64,000 nt of DNA from Marinobacter santoriniensis NKSG1 (GCF_000347775.1 NZ_APAT01000016.1:62001-126000); one strand, 5' to 3'; shown: positions 38,305 to 48,651, counted from the stretch's first letter. Notes: generated from the letters alone by a model not told the origin. Program-made: numbers and translations.

Positions 38305-39669
38305 ATGAACTCCATCGTCACGTTTCCGAACCGCATTCCTGTCACGGAATTCGAGGAGCGGCGTTTCAAGGTCTACACAGACCGCCAGCTCGACAAGATC
38401 GACATCATCCAGAACCTTCCCGAAGAAACCCTGTTCGAAATGAAAGTGGTGGCCAGCGTGCTGCCTTTCCGGGTCAACGAGTATGTGATCAATGAACTGA
38501 TCAACTGGGACCAGGTACCGAACGACCCGATCTATCAGCTGGTATTCCCCCAGAAGGGCATGCTGAAGGACGAACATTTCGAGCGCATGGCACAACTTCA
38601 CCGGGACGGCGCGGACAAGAAGGAAATACAGGCGGCCGCCAAGGAGATCCGGGACGAGCTGAACCCGCACCCGGCCGGCCAGATGGAAATGAACATGCCG
38701 GAACTGGACGGCGAAGTGCTCGACGGCGTGCAGCACAAGTACCGCGAGACCGTGCTGTTCTTCCCCGCCCAGGGCCAGACCTGTCACTCCTATTGCACCT
38801 TCTGCTTCCGCTGGGCCCAGTTTGTCGGTGACAAGGACCTGAAAATGTCCAGCACCGAAGCCGAGAAGCTGCACGGCTACCTGAAAGAACACACCGAAGT
38901 GACCGACCTGCTGGTCACCGGCGGCGACCCGATGGTGATGAAGACCAAGAACCTGGTCCAATACCTGGAGCCGCTGCTGGAGCCGGAATTCGACCACATC
39001 CAGACCATCCGGATCGGCACCAAGGCCCTCACCTTCTGGCCGTACCGGTTTGTCACCGACAAGGACGCGGACGAACTGATCGAACTGTTTGCCAAACTGG
39101 TTGACGCCGGCAAGCACGTGGCGATCATGGCTCATTACAACCACTGGCAGGAGATCACCACGGACATCGCCGAAGAGGCCATTCGCCGGATCCGCGCGAC
39201 CGGCGCCGAAATCCGCGCACAGGGCCCGCTGATCAAACACGTCAACGACGATGCCGACGCCTGGGCCAAGCTCTGGAAGAAGGAAGTGAAGCTGGGCATC
39301 ATCCCCTACTACATGTTCGTCGAGCGGGATACCGGCGCCAAGAACTACTTTGAGGTGCCCCTTGCAGAGGCCTATCACATCTACCGGGAGGCGATGAAGC
39401 AGGTCAGCGGACTTGCCCGCACCGCCCGCGGCCCCTCCATGAGCGCCGGCCCCGGCAAGGTCGAGATCCAGGGCATCACCGAAATCAAGGGCGAAAAAGT
39501 CTTCGTACTGCGCTTCCTCCAGGGTCGCAATCCCGACTGGGTTCAGCGTCCGTTCTTTGCCAAATACAGCGAAACAGCCACCTGGCTGCACGAGCTGGAA
39601 CCGGCCTTTGGAGAGGAAAAGTTCTTCTTCGAGGACGAGTACGAGCAGATGAAGAAGGGCAACGGGTAA
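38305..39669 (+). CDS. KamA-family radical SAM protein (lysine-2,3-aminomutase-like)
   Basis: A 454-residue radical SAM protein with the CxxxCxxC cluster motif at C160, C164, C167, a GGDP motif at 206-209, and a GPGK segment whose K385 may bind PLP like the GGGGK lysine of lysine 2,3-aminomutase. After the cluster it reads FRWAQF where canonical KamA has an RR-rich run, so it belongs to a diverged branch and the substrate is uncertain (lysine, glutamate or another amino acid). EpmB is shorter and usually next to efp; AblB is not adjacent here. GAGGG precedes the ATG. A FadR-type operator lies upstream and a strong terminator downstream. Confidence 0.8.
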   Translation: MNSIVTFPNRIPVTEFEERRFKVYTDRQLDKIDIIQNLPEETLFEMKVVASVLPFRVNEYVINELINWDQVPNDPIYQLVFPQKGMLKDEHFERMAQLHRDGADKKEIQAAAKEIRDELNPHPAGQMEMNMPELDGEVLDGVQHKYRETVLFFPAQGQTCHSYCTFCFRWAQFVGDKDLKMSSTEAEKLHGYLKEHTEVTDLLVTGGDPMVMKTKNLVQYLEPLLEPEFDHIQTIRIGTKALTFWPYRFVTDKDADELIELFAKLVDAGKHVAIMAHYNHWQEITTDIAEEAIRRIRATGAEIRAQGPLIKHVNDDADAWAKLWKKEVKLGIIPYYMFVERDTGAKNYFEVPLAEAYHIYREAMKQVSGLARTARGPSMSAGPGKVEIQGITEIKGEKVFVLRFLQGRNPDWVQRPFFAKYSETATWLHELEPAFGEEKFFFEDEYEQMKKGNG

Positions 39670-39686
39670 AATACCCTGCCCTGAAA

Positions 39687-39722
39687 CAAAAAAAGCCGGA
39701 CAACATGTCCGGCTTTTTTTAT
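39687..39722. terminator. Bidirectional terminator, kamA-like gene / cnoX
   Basis: AAGCCGGACA and TGTCCGGCTT (39693-39702, 39706-39715) form a perfect stem around ACA, flanked by an A-run and a T-run, so it can end both convergent transcripts. Confidence 0.9.
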
Positions 39723-39729
39723 TTCAGAC

Positions 39730-40593
39730 TCAGTGCATGAGCGTATAGAGCTTCCGGCGATAGGTCCGAACATCCGGGTTGTTGTTGCCCAGTTTATCGA
39801 ACAGCTCGATCAGGGTCGTCCTGGCAACACCGTCCTTATAGGTGCTGTCAGCCTGCATCAGCCGAATCAGCAGATCCATGGCTTCCGCGTTTTCCTCTCG
39901 CAAAACACGATGCAAAGCCAACTGGTGCAGTGCGTTCGGGTCCTTCGGATTCTGCTCCAGCGCCATTTCCAGATCCTTGACCGGAGGCAGCTCCGCCGAC
40001 TGTTTCAGGAACTTCACTCGCGCCGCCAGCTGCTTGGCCTGGTGCTGCATCTTTTCTTCCGGCGGCAGGCTCTCGAGCACCTGCTCTGCGGTCTCAAGGT
40101 CGCCCATTTCCGCCTTCAGCTGGGCCAGATCAATCAGGACTTTCAGATTTTCGGGATCTTTCTGGTTCATCTCAGAGAGGATCGCCAGGGCGCCTTCTGC
40201 ATCGCCCTCTTCCCAGATCCGGTGAGCCTTGTCGTAGGGGTCTTCCTTCGGTGCTTCAACATGCTTGTCCAGCACCTTGCGGATCTCGCTCTCGGGCAGT
40301 GCGCCGTTAAAACCATCCACGGCCTGGCCATCCTTCACCAGGATCACGGTTGGCAGGCTCCGGACACCCAGGCTGGCGGTCAGCTGTTGCTGCTCATCGG
40401 CATTCACCTTGGCCAGCATAAAGGCTCCTGCGTACTCATCTGCCAGCTTCTGGAGCAGCGGCATGAGTTGCTTGCAGGGCGCACACCATTCCGCCCAGAC
40501 ATCGACCAGGATGGGCGTTGTTGCAGAGGCATCCATCACCTCCTGCTGGAAATTCTCCATGGTGGCATCGAAAACATACGGCGAATTGCTCAT
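39730..40593 (-). CDS. cnoX: Thioredoxin-TPR chaperedoxin CnoX/YbbN
   Basis: A 287-residue protein: thioredoxin fold (residues ~1-110) with WCAPC at 36-40 (C37, C40), then TPR-like helices to the end. This is the CnoX/YbbN layout: a holdase protecting proteins against over-oxidation and cooperating with GroEL and DnaK. E. coli CnoX has SXXC; here both active-site cysteines are present, so it may also be redox-active. A palindrome ATGAATC-TGACT-GATTCAT (40627-40645) lies upstream. Confidence 0.9.
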   Translation of the reverse strand: MSNSPYVFDATMENFQQEVMDASATTPILVDVWAEWCAPCKQLMPLLQKLADEYAGAFMLAKVNADEQQQLTASLGVRSLPTVILVKDGQAVDGFNGALPESEIRKVLDKHVEAPKEDPYDKAHRIWEEGDAEGALAILSEMNQKDPENLKVLIDLAQLKAEMGDLETAEQVLESLPPEEKMQHQAKQLAARVKFLKQSAELPPVKDLEMALEQNPKDPNALHQLALHRVLREENAEAMDLLIRLMQADSTYKDGVARTTLIELFDKLGNNNPDVRTYRRKLYTLMH

Positions 40594-40626
40594 TGGGGTA
40601 CCCGAACCGTTAAATGCGTTGCGTGA

Positions 40627-40645
40627 ATGAATCTGACTGATTCAT
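40627..40645. promoter_or_regulatory. Palindrome upstream of cnoX
   Basis: ATGAATC and GATTCAT are perfect 7-bp arms around TGACT, 34 bp before the cnoX ATG. It could be an operator; the regulator is unknown. Confidence 0.35.
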
Positions 40646-40713
40646 GGGGCCGGCGCCCGGAAAATCAAGCGCCACTGGCGACAGAACTCCAAAGCCCGCC
40701 GTGAAACCAAATC

Positions 40714-40740
40714 CTTGAAATAGCCGTAATCGCCGCTAGA
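40714..40740 (+). promoter_or_regulatory. Possible sigma-32 promoter of the lon-like gene
   Basis: CTTGAAA (40714-40720) is a consensus heat-shock -35; 12 bp later CCGCTAGA is a partial match to the -10 CCCCATNT. This would fit an AsrA-like protease, but the -10 is weak. Confidence 0.3.
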
Positions 40741-40829
40741 TAGGCTAGTAACACAATGGTGCGGGCCAACGACCAGGACTGTTAATCCTGCCCGCCCGAC
40801 GACAACCTTCAGGATGGACACATCACGGC

Positions 40830-43280
40830 ATGAATGACAAGCACCGCAAAGACAGCTTTGAGGAATTCGAAGAGGACGTGACCGAGTACATCGGCAAGGA
40901 CGAACACAGTAAAAGTCTCGCCCTGCCCCAGCAGACGATGCCGAGGCGCATGTATGTCCTGCCGGTGTCGAACAGGCCCTTTTTCCCGGCCCAGGTGCAG
41001 CCGGTGATGGTGAACCAGGACCCGTGGCACGAAACCCTCAAACGGGTGGGCGAAACCGACCACCACGTTCTGGGCATCTGCTACGTCGAAGAGCACGACG
41101 CCGAACAGGGTATTCCGGACAGCGCAGACCTGGAAACCATGGGTTGCGCCGTCCGCGTTCATCACGCGCAGAAGGAAGGCGGCAAGGTCCAGTTCATCGC
41201 CCAGGGGCTCCAGCGATTCCGGATCGTCCAGTGGCTGCGCCGCAAACCGCCCTACCTGGTGGAGGTCGATTACCCCGAAGAGCCCGAGGAGGACGCCGAC
41301 GAACTCAAGGCGTACACCCTGGCCATCATCAGCACCATCAAGGAACTGCTGCGCACCAATCCTCTCTACGGCGAGGAAGTGAAGCAATACCTGTCCCGCT
41401 TCGGCCCGGATGACAGCTCCCCCCTGGCCGACTTTGGCGCGTCCATGACCAGCGCCCCGGGGGCTGAACTACAGGATGTTCTCGATACTGTTCCGCTGCT
41501 TCGGCGCATGGAAAAGGTTCTGCTGCTGATGCGCAAGGAGCAGGAAGTCGCCCGGCTGCAGTCCGAAATCAGCGAGGAGGTCAACGAAAAAGTCCAGAAA
41601 CACCAGCGGGAATTTTTTCTCCGCGAGCAGCTGAAAGTGATTCAGCGCGAACTGGGCATGGCAAAGGACGACAAGACCGCCGATGCCGAGCGGTTCGAGG
41701 AGCGCATGGCCAAACTCGACCCGCCCGAGCCGGTACTCGAACGCTATCGGGACGAACTCCAGAAGCTGCAGGTATTGGAACAGGGTTCGCCGGAATATGG
41801 CGTGACCCGCAACTACCTGGACTGGATCACCCAGGTCCCCTGGGGGCAGTTCTCCGAGGACCATTTCGATCTTGCCGAAGCTCGACGTATCCTGGACCGG
41901 GACCACGATGGCCTCGACGACGTCAAGGACCGCATCATCGAGTTTCTGGCCGAAGGCACGTTCAAGGGGGAAGTCAGCGGCTCCATCCTGCTTCTGGTCG
42001 GGCCTCCCGGCGTGGGAAAAACCTCCATCGGCCACTCGGTGGCGGATGCACTCGGCCGGAAATTCTACCGGTTCAGTGTTGGCGGCATGCGCGATGAGGC
42101 TGAGATCAAAGGGCATCGGAGAACCTACATCGGCGCCATGCCCGGTAAATTTGTCCAGGCCCTGAAAGATTCCAAGGTCGCCAATCCGGTGATCATGCTG
42201 GACGAAATCGACAAGATCGGGGCGTCCTACCAGGGCGATCCCGCCTCAGCATTGCTCGAGACCCTGGATCCGGAGCAGAACCGGGAGTTCCTGGACCACT
42301 ACCTGGATGTCCGCATGGACCTGTCCAAGGTGCTGTTCATCTGTACCGCGAACCAGCTGGATACCATCCCCAGGCCACTGCTGGACCGGATGGATGTGAT
42401 TCGCCTGTCCGGTTATATCACCGAAGAAAAGCTGGCCATTGCCAAACATCACCTGATGCCCCGATTACTGAAACGGGCCGGACTGCTGAAAAAACAGCTG
42501 AACGTGAGCGACGCGGCGCTGAAGCAGGTGATCGAAGGCTATGCCCGGGAAGCCGGGGTCCGGAGCCTGGAAAAGCTCCTGCACAAGATCATTCGCAAGG
42601 GCATCGTGAAGCTTCTGGATCATCCGGACACACCGGTGAAAGTGGGTGTAGCTGATTTGCCCGACTATCTCGGTCAACCGGCGTTTCGCCGGGAAAAATC
42701 CCTCAAGGGCATTGGCGTGGTGACCGGTCTCGCCTGGACTGCAATGGGCGGCGCAACCCTCAGCATAGAGGCGTCTCGCATCCACAGCAGCCAACGGGGC
42801 TTCAAACTGACCGGCCAGCTCGGGGATGTCATGAAGGAGTCGGCAGAAATCGCCTACAGCTACGTGTCCTCGAATCTGAAGCGTTTCAAGGGCGATCCGA
42901 CATTCTTCGACAAGTCGTTCGTGCACCTGCACGTACCCGAGGGCGCGACCCCCAAGGATGGACCAAGCGCCGGTGTCACCATGGCGACGGCGCTGTTGTC
43001 CATAGCCCGCCGGGAAGCACCGCAACTGAACGTGGCCATGACCGGCGAGCTGACGCTGACCGGCCAGGTGCTGCCGGTGGGAGGCATTCGGGAAAAGGTA
43101 ATCGCGGCACGGCGGCAACGAATCGACAACCTGATCCTGCCGGAAGCCAACCGGGGCGACTACGAGGAATTACCGGACTATCTCCGGGAAGGCCTGACGG
43201 TGAATTTCGCCAGGCACTACAACGATGTGTTCCAGGTGTGCTTCGGCAACAAGCCAAAGTCGAAATCCTCGGTACACTGA
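40830..43280 (+). CDS. Lon-family ATP-dependent protease, AsrA-like second Lon
   Basis: An 816-residue Lon-type protease: N-terminal substrate domain (~40-240), coiled coil (~240-280), AAA+ domain with Walker A GPPGVGKT (391-398) and Walker B VIMLDEID, and C-terminal protease domain with the Ser-Lys dyad S713 (DGPSAG) and K756 (GGIREKV), spaced 43 as in E. coli Lon. The divergent N-terminus and lone position (not clpX-lon-hup) match the second Lon called AsrA in Pseudomonas, linked to heat shock and aminoglycoside response. The housekeeping lon is not in this window. Confidence 0.88.
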   Translation: MNDKHRKDSFEEFEEDVTEYIGKDEHSKSLALPQQTMPRRMYVLPVSNRPFFPAQVQPVMVNQDPWHETLKRVGETDHHVLGICYVEEHDAEQGIPDSADLETMGCAVRVHHAQKEGGKVQFIAQGLQRFRIVQWLRRKPPYLVEVDYPEEPEEDADELKAYTLAIISTIKELLRTNPLYGEEVKQYLSRFGPDDSSPLADFGASMTSAPGAELQDVLDTVPLLRRMEKVLLLMRKEQEVARLQSEISEEVNEKVQKHQREFFLREQLKVIQRELGMAKDDKTADAERFEERMAKLDPPEPVLERYRDELQKLQVLEQGSPEYGVTRNYLDWITQVPWGQFSEDHFDLAEARRILDRDHDGLDDVKDRIIEFLAEGTFKGEVSGSILLLVGPPGVGKTSIGHSVADALGRKFYRFSVGGMRDEAEIKGHRRTYIGAMPGKFVQALKDSKVANPVIMLDEIDKIGASYQGDPASALLETLDPEQNREFLDHYLDVRMDLSKVLFICTANQLDTIPRPLLDRMDVIRLSGYITEEKLAIAKHHLMPRLLKRAGLLKKQLNVSDAALKQVIEGYAREAGVRSLEKLLHKIIRKGIVKLLDHPDTPVKVGVADLPDYLGQPAFRREKSLKGIGVVTGLAWTAMGGATLSIEASRIHSSQRGFKLTGQLGDVMKESAEIAYSYVSSNLKRFKGDPTFFDKSFVHLHVPEGATPKDGPSAGVTMATALLSIARREAPQLNVAMTGELTLTGQVLPVGGIREKVIAARRQRIDNLILPEANRGDYEELPDYLREGLTVNFARHYNDVFQVCFGNKPKSKSSVH

Positions 43281-43300
43281 ATCCAGGGGAAAGGCGGCGG

Positions 43301-43879
43301 TCAGCCTTTCCCCTTCCAGCCGTCGTCTTTCAGAACAGAGCCGACAGTCAGCACCGGTGACGCATCAATGTCGTCAGCGTCCATCATGTTGGCGACGCGC
43401 TGCAGGGAGGCCAGAATCATGGTCTGTTCCCATTCATGCAGGCTCTGGAATTTCTGGATGAAGTCTTCCTGGAGCGGATTCGGGGCCCGGGCCAGAATCT
43501 CAGCCCCCTCCTCCGTCAGGTGAGCGTGCACCTTGCGTTTGTCCTTGGTGCTGCGCACCCGGTAGACGAGTTTACGATGCTCCAGCCGGTCCAGGATGGT
43601 CGTGACGGTCGCCTGACTCAGGCTCACCTTGTCAGCGATGGTCCCGATGGTCACCTCTCCGAGATCCCTGATGGTGCGCATGATCAGCAGCTGCGGACCG
43701 GTCAGGCCAACGTGCTTGCTCAGTCGCTTGGAATGAAGATCCGTCGCCCGGATCACTCGCCGCAACGCCACCAGCACCTGCTCGTAGTTGTTCGCGACGT
43801 TACTCCGGCTCCGGTCCGTATTCCCGGCCTGATCACTGGTCTGGGACGAGTTGGCATTCACAGTCTTCGGACTGGACAT
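43301..43879 (-). CDS. MarR-family transcriptional regulator
   Basis: A 192-residue winged-helix regulator. The domain runs ~30-165, with LTGPQLLIMRTIRDLGEVTIGTIADKVSLSQATVTTILDRLEHRKLVYR as recognition helix region and RSTKDKRKVHAHLTEEG as wing. The N-terminal ~30 residues (NANSSQTSDQAGNTD) are polar and disordered. The ATG at 43879 has GAGG about 9 bases upstream and is better than the first ATG at 43885. It converges on the lon-like gene (20 bp). Its effector is unknown; it probably binds the palindrome in its own promoter. Confidence 0.88.
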   Translation of the reverse strand: MSSPKTVNANSSQTSDQAGNTDRSRSNVANNYEQVLVALRRVIRATDLHSKRLSKHVGLTGPQLLIMRTIRDLGEVTIGTIADKVSLSQATVTTILDRLEHRKLVYRVRSTKDKRKVHAHLTEEGAEILARAPNPLQEDFIQKFQSLHEWEQTMILASLQRVANMMDADDIDASPVLTVGSVLKDDGWKGKG

Positions 43880-43924
43880 CAGCATCTGCCTCGTTTTTCG
43901 TTATCTCTGCCATGGAGTGACTTG

Positions 43925-43944
43925 CTTATACCACTAATTATTAG
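43925..43944 (-). promoter_or_regulatory. MarR-gene promoter with palindromic operator
   Basis: On the minus strand an extended -10 (TGG-TATAAG, hexamer at 43925-43930) lies right after the palindrome CTAAT-A-ATTAG (43934-43944). A repressor there would block the promoter. Confidence 0.45.
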
Positions 43945-44088
43945 AGGTCTTTGCACCGCGGAATGCAAGTAGTGGGTTTTACCGGCAAAAGTGACTGCCC
44001 CACCCCATCTGCAACCCGGCGTTTCTTCTCGCAGCCACTATGCTAAGGTCATGACCTTCTTCATTTTCTGATAAACGGACGAAACCCG

Positions 44089-44997
44089 ATGACCAGACAT
44101 CTCGTCGCCCTTTTCGTACTGCTTGGTATGGCCGGCACCCTGCAGGCTCAGGAAAAGACAACGCCCGACAACACAGTCACCGCCGCGGACGTACAGAAGC
44201 GGATCCAGAATCTGGACAAACCCATGTATACGCCGTTTGTGGAGAGCTACCTGCTCCAGGAAACCAAAGACCTTCGCAGGGAAATCCAGAATACCCGGGC
44301 GGAACTCATTGAGAAGGTCGTCGACAAGGAGCTCTCAGTGGCAGACAAGAGCATGTCCTACGCCACCGATACCGTCACCTACTTCTTTTATCTCATCGCC
44401 GGCGCAACCTCGATCCTGGTTGTCATAGGGTGGAACTCGATCCGGGACATGCGAAATCAGCTTGGCAGCGTGGCTGAAAAGCGGGTGAACGAGCTGGTGG
44501 TCGAGTATGAAAGCCGCCTCAAGTCCATCGAGGAGCAGCTTCAGCAGAAATCAGACATCATCCAGCAGAACCAGGAAGAAATCGAGCGCACCAACGAGGT
44601 GCACTCGCTCTGGCTCAAGGCAAGCCAGGAAACATCCCAGCAGAACAAGATCGCCGCCTACGACCGCATTCTCGACATGCGCCCCGACGACGTCGAGGCG
44701 CTCAGCTACAAAGCCGACGCGGTTCTTGAGATGCAGGAACCCCTCTGGGCCATCAGTTTGTGCCAGCGTGCACTGCGACTGGCCCCTGATAACGGCCACG
44801 CGCACTATCAGCTGGCCTGCGCCTATGCCGAGATTGGTCGCTGGGAAGACGCTGTCAGCACGCTGGAGAAGGCGATCGACATCTCCGAGGCTTACCGGGA
44901 TGACGCCTCCGTCGACCCGAGCTTTGAGCAGTTGCTTGAACATGAAAGCTTCCGCACACTGGTGTTCCCCGATCAGGATGAGTCGACAGACGCATAA
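44089..44997 (+). CDS. Membrane-anchored TPR protein
   Basis: 302 residues: Sec signal peptide (HLVALFVLLGMAGTLQAQ), a predicted coiled region (~45-90), one TM helix (YFFYLIAGATSILVVIGW, ~98-118), a second coiled coil (~125-185, ESRLKSIEEQLQQKSDIIQQNQEEIE in outline), and TPR units (~186-285: KIAAYDRILDMRPDDVEALSYKADAVLEM, ALRLAPDNGHAHYQLACAYAEIGRWEDAVSTLEKAI in outline). I know no named family. The layout suggests a periplasmic N-terminal part and cytoplasmic TPRs, a scaffold in the envelope. It stands alone between the MarR gene and braC. Confidence 0.75.
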   Translation: MTRHLVALFVLLGMAGTLQAQEKTTPDNTVTAADVQKRIQNLDKPMYTPFVESYLLQETKDLRREIQNTRAELIEKVVDKELSVADKSMSYATDTVTYFFYLIAGATSILVVIGWNSIRDMRNQLGSVAEKRVNELVVEYESRLKSIEEQLQQKSDIIQQNQEEIERTNEVHSLWLKASQETSQQNKIAAYDRILDMRPDDVEALSYKADAVLEMQEPLWAISLCQRALRLAPDNGHAHYQLACAYAEIGRWEDAVSTLEKAIDISEAYRDDASVDPSFEQLLEHESFRTLVFPDQDESTDA

Positions 44998-45096
44998 GGA
45001 AATCCGGAGCGGCACGCTGTTTGCTTCTCCGCCCGATGTCGATGACATTGCCGCTGGGCAATGCCCTGTTCCGGAGCAAACACTGGCCCGATCTGC

Positions 45097-45125
45097 TTGA
45101 CAACGGGTGGTGCGTGGTGTTTGTT
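45097..45125 (+). promoter_or_regulatory. Candidate sigma-70 promoter of the bra operon
   Basis: A consensus -35 TTGACA (45097-45102) with TTTGTT 17 bp downstream (45120-45125). The leader to braC would be about 45 nt. Confidence 0.4.
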
Positions 45126-45175
45126 TAACGCTCTGAGAACACAAGAATAACCCTGAACCAAACAGGACTGACCCA

Positions 45176-46288
45176 ATGAGAATCTCAGTAAAGAAACTCG
45201 CAACCGCTGTTAGCGCCTCCGTTGCCCTGATGGCCGCTGGCCAGGCATCTGCAGAAATCCAGATCGGCATTGCCGGTCCGATGACCGGACCCGTTGCCCA
45301 GTATGGCGACATGCAGTTTTCTGGTGCGCGCATGGCCATCAAGCGTATCAACGAAAATGGCGGCGTCATGGGCGAAAAGCTCGTCGGCGTTGAATACGAT
45401 GACGTGTGTGACCCCAAGCAGGCCGTCACCGTTGCCAACAGCCTCGTAAACGATGGCGTTCGTTTCGTGGTTGGCCATCTCTGCTCCAGTTCCACCCAGC
45501 CGGCGTCTGACATCTACGAAGATGAAGGCGTGCTGATGATCACTCCGGCGTCCACCAACCCGGACATCACTGACCGTGGCTACGAGCTGGTTTTCCGGAC
45601 CATTGGTCTGGACAGCATGCAGGGGCCGGTTGCCGGCAACTTCATCGCCAGCCAGAACCCGGAGCGTGTCGCGATCATTCACGACAAACAGCAGTATGGT
45701 GAAGGCATCGCCACCGCAGTACGCGATACCCTGAAAGAGAAAGGCGTTGATATCGCCATGTTCGAGGGTATCACTGCCGGCGCCAAGGACTTCTCCTCGC
45801 TGATCTCCAAACTCAAGCAGGCGGACGTCGACTATGTCTATTACGGCGGCTACCACCCGGAGCTGGGCCTGATTCTGCGTCAGGCAAAACAGGCCGGTCT
45901 TGACGCCCAGTTCATGGGCCCCGAGGGCGTTGGTAACAAAGACATCAACACCATCGCCGGCGATGCGGCTGAAGGCCTGCTGGTCACCCTGCCCCCGAGC
46001 TTCGACCAGAAGTCCGAGAACCAGGATCTCGTCAAGGCGTTCGAGGATGCCGGCGAAGATCCCACGGGTCCTTTCGTGCTGACCTCGTACACTGCGGTTC
46101 AGCTGATCGCCGATGGCATCGAAAAAGCGGATTCAACCGATCCGTTTGACGTAGCCGAAGCACTTCGCAGCGGCAGCTTCGATACTCCGATCGGTACCGT
46201 TCAGTACGACAAGAAAGGTGATCTCAAGTCCTTTGACTTTGTCGTATACCGTTGGCATTCAGATGGCACGAAAACTCCGGTAAAATGA
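45176..46288 (+). CDS. braC: Branched-chain amino acid ABC transporter binding protein
   Basis: A 370-residue LivJ/BraC-type periplasmic protein with a signal peptide (VALMAAGQASA) and IQIGIAGPMTGPVAQYGDMQFSGARMAIKRINENGG. GHLCSSSTQPASDIYEDEGVLMITPASTNPDIT is the ligand-site region. It delivers Leu/Ile/Val (perhaps Ala, Thr) to BraDEFG. A partial terminator between it and braD would give more binding protein than membrane parts. Confidence 0.93.
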   Translation: MRISVKKLATAVSASVALMAAGQASAEIQIGIAGPMTGPVAQYGDMQFSGARMAIKRINENGGVMGEKLVGVEYDDVCDPKQAVTVANSLVNDGVRFVVGHLCSSSTQPASDIYEDEGVLMITPASTNPDITDRGYELVFRTIGLDSMQGPVAGNFIASQNPERVAIIHDKQQYGEGIATAVRDTLKEKGVDIAMFEGITAGAKDFSSLISKLKQADVDYVYYGGYHPELGLILRQAKQAGLDAQFMGPEGVGNKDINTIAGDAAEGLLVTLPPSFDQKSENQDLVKAFEDAGEDPTGPFVLTSYTAVQLIADGIEKADSTDPFDVAEALRSGSFDTPIGTVQYDKKGDLKSFDFVVYRWHSDGTKTPVK

Positions 46289-46321
46289 GCCAAAATCGTT
46301 AACTAACGGTAATAATGAGAG

Positions 46322-46356
46322 CACCTTCTCACCGCGATCCGGGAGAAGGTGTTTTT
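46322..46356 (+). terminator. Partial terminator between braC and braD
   Basis: CACCTTCTC (46322-46330) and GAGAAGGTG (46343-46351) form a perfect stem followed by TTTTT. It lies within the operon, so it probably permits read-through. Confidence 0.75.
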
Positions 46357-46450
46357 CTAGGTTCCCGTCGATTCTCCCCTACCCTCTGAGCGGAAAACCC
46401 GGTCTGTCGGTACGGAAGTGGAGGGAGCGGGCTTTCGGAGTTCAAAAACA

Positions 46451-47374
46451 ATGCAAGACCTCCTGTATTTCTTTCAACAGCTCGTAAATGGGCTGACGAT
46501 CGGGAGCACATACGCCCTGATCGCCATCGGTTACACGATGGTTTACGGCATCATCGGCATGATCAACTTTGCCCATGGTGAAATCTACATGATCGGCGCC
46601 TACACGGCCCTGATTACCATTACCGGGCTGGCAACGCTCGGTGTTACCTGGCTTCCCCTGGTCCTTATCGTCGCCCTGATCTGCGCCATGATCGTATCCA
46701 GCGCCATGGGCTGGGCTGTCGAGCGGGTCGCCTATCGTCCGGTTCGCGGGCGACACCGTCTGATTCCGCTGATTTCGGCGATCGGCATGTCCATCTTCCT
46801 GCAGAACTACGTTCACCTCGCCCAGGGATCACGCAACATCGGCTTTCCCGCCCTGATCCACGGTGGCTTTACGTTCGGTTCTTCGGACACCTTCCAGGCC
46901 CAGATCTCCTACATGCAGATCACCATATTCATCACCACCCTGATCTGCATGACGGCCTTGTCGGTATTCATCTCCCGCTCCCGTACAGGCCGCGCCTGTC
47001 GCGCCGTTTCCCAGGATCTCGGGATGGCCAACCTGCTGGGCATCGACACCAACCGGATCATTTCCGCCACCTTCGTCATCGGCGCGGCGCTTGCCGCGGT
47101 CGCGGGCCTTCTGCTGGGCATGTACTACGGCTCCATCGACCCGCTCTTCGGCTTTATCGCCGGGCTCAAGGCCTTTACGGCGGCGGTTCTGGGGGGCATC
47201 GGAAGCATTCCCGGCGCCATGCTGGGTGGGCTGATCCTGGGTGTGGGTGAGAGTATGACCTCCGGCTACCTGAGCGGGGAATACAAGGACGTGGTCTCGT
47301 TCGGCCTGTTGATTCTAATCCTGCTGTTCAAACCGACCGGCCTGCTCGGCAAACCGGAGGTTGAGAAGATCTGA
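46451..47374 (+). CDS. braD: Branched-chain amino acid ABC permease (LivH type)
   Basis: A 307-residue LivH-type permease with about 8 TM helices ([36 protein letters not shown] in outline; [26 protein letters not shown]). The ATG at 46451 (MQDLLYFF) has GGAG upstream; the frame start at 46418 lies before that site. Its stop overlaps the start of braE by 1 bp. Confidence 0.95.
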   Translation: MQDLLYFFQQLVNGLTIGSTYALIAIGYTMVYGIIGMINFAHGEIYMIGAYTALITITGLATLGVTWLPLVLIVALICAMIVSSAMGWAVERVAYRPVRGRHRLIPLISAIGMSIFLQNYVHLAQGSRNIGFPALIHGGFTFGSSDTFQAQISYMQITIFITTLICMTALSVFISRSRTGRACRAVSQDLGMANLLGIDTNRIISATFVIGAALAAVAGLLLGMYYGSIDPLFGFIAGLKAFTAAVLGGIGSIPGAMLGGLILGVGESMTSGYLSGEYKDVVSFGLLILILLFKPTGLLGKPEVEKI

Positions 47375-48645
47375 TGGCTGCTAACAATGTTCGACACGCG
47401 TTCTTCAGCGCACTGATCACACTGATCATTTCCTACCCGATCCTCGGGCTCAATCTTGAGGCTCAGGGCATCAGCGTCACCCTCACTGGCGCTGACACTT
47501 CCACCGTGATTGCCATTTTCATTGCCGTCATCGTGGTCTTCGTATTCCAATTGTTCCGCGAACGACTGATGGACCGGGTCCGGGAACTGCCGTTCCTGAG
47601 TGCCCGCGCCCACAAGGAACCCATGGCCGAGAACAAGCGTGCCAAAATCGAGTCCTGGGTCATTACCGGGATCGTGGTCCTGGCGTTATTCTGGCCGTTC
47701 TTCGTGTCCCGGGGCGCAGTGGATCTCGCCACGCTGGTACTGATCTACATCATGCTGGCGCTGGGCCTGAATGTGGTTGTCGGCCTGGCTGGCCTGCTCG
47801 ATCTGGGTTACGTCGCGTTCTATGCCGTCGGGGCCTATACCTTCGCGCTGCTGGCACAGTACGCCGACTTTTCCTTCTGGATGGCCCTTCCCGTCGGCGC
47901 CTGCCTGGCCGCCCTGTTCGGTCTGGTGCTCGGCTTCCCGGTCCTGCGACTCCGGGGCGACTATCTGGCCATTGTGACCCTCGGTTTCGGGGAAATCATC
48001 CGGATCCTCCTGAACAACTGGACCACCCTCACCGGTGGCCCGAATGGCATTGGCGGGATTCCCGATCCGACGCTGTTCGGCATGGAGTTCGGGCGACGGG
48101 TCAAGGGCGAAGGCAATACCTCATTTCACGACACGTTCGGCATTGCCTATTCCGGTGAGCACAAGGTGATTTTCCTGTACCTGATCGCACTGGTACTGGC
48201 GGTATTCACCGCCATGGTGATCCGCCGTTTCATGCGGATGCCGGTCGGCCGCGCCTGGGAAGCTCTGCGTGAAGACGAAATTGCCGCCCGCTCCCTGGGC
48301 CTGAGCCGGACCGCCGTCAAGCTGTCTGCCTTTACCATTGGTGCGTTTTTCGCGGGATTCTCCGGTACCGTCTTCGCATCCAAGCAGGGTTTCATCAGTC
48401 CGGAATCGTTCGTGTTCCTGGAATCGGCCATTGTTCTGGCCATCGTGGTGCTCGGCGGCATGGGCTCGCAGATCGGTGTCATCCTGGCAGCCATTGCCGT
48501 CACCATACTGCCGGAGCTGGCCCGCGAGTTCTCCGAGTACCGGATGCTCATCTTTGGTGCCGCCATGGTACTGATGATGGTCTGGCGACCCCAGGGCCTG
48601 ATGCCCATGCGCCGTATTCATATAGAACTGAACAGGCAGGAGTAA
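47374..48645 (+). CDS. braE: Branched-chain amino acid ABC permease (LivM type)
   Basis: A 423-residue LivM-type permease with an extended N-terminal region (~1-125, two TM segments), then the core with [56 protein letters not shown] and [18 protein letters not shown]. It pairs with BraD in the channel. Confidence 0.95.
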   Translation: MAANNVRHAFFSALITLIISYPILGLNLEAQGISVTLTGADTSTVIAIFIAVIVVFVFQLFRERLMDRVRELPFLSARAHKEPMAENKRAKIESWVITGIVVLALFWPFFVSRGAVDLATLVLIYIMLALGLNVVVGLAGLLDLGYVAFYAVGAYTFALLAQYADFSFWMALPVGACLAALFGLVLGFPVLRLRGDYLAIVTLGFGEIIRILLNNWTTLTGGPNGIGGIPDPTLFGMEFGRRVKGEGNTSFHDTFGIAYSGEHKVIFLYLIALVLAVFTAMVIRRFMRMPVGRAWEALREDEIAARSLGLSRTAVKLSAFTIGAFFAGFSGTVFASKQGFISPESFVFLESAIVLAIVVLGGMGSQIGVILAAIAVTILPELAREFSEYRMLIFGAAMVLMMVWRPQGLMPMRRIHIELNRQE

Positions 48646-48651
48646 CGGACG

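Noticed and set aside
38260..39591. 443-residue open frame on minus
   Set aside because: Antisense to the kamA-like gene; its upstream lacks a ribosome binding site and it has no family features.
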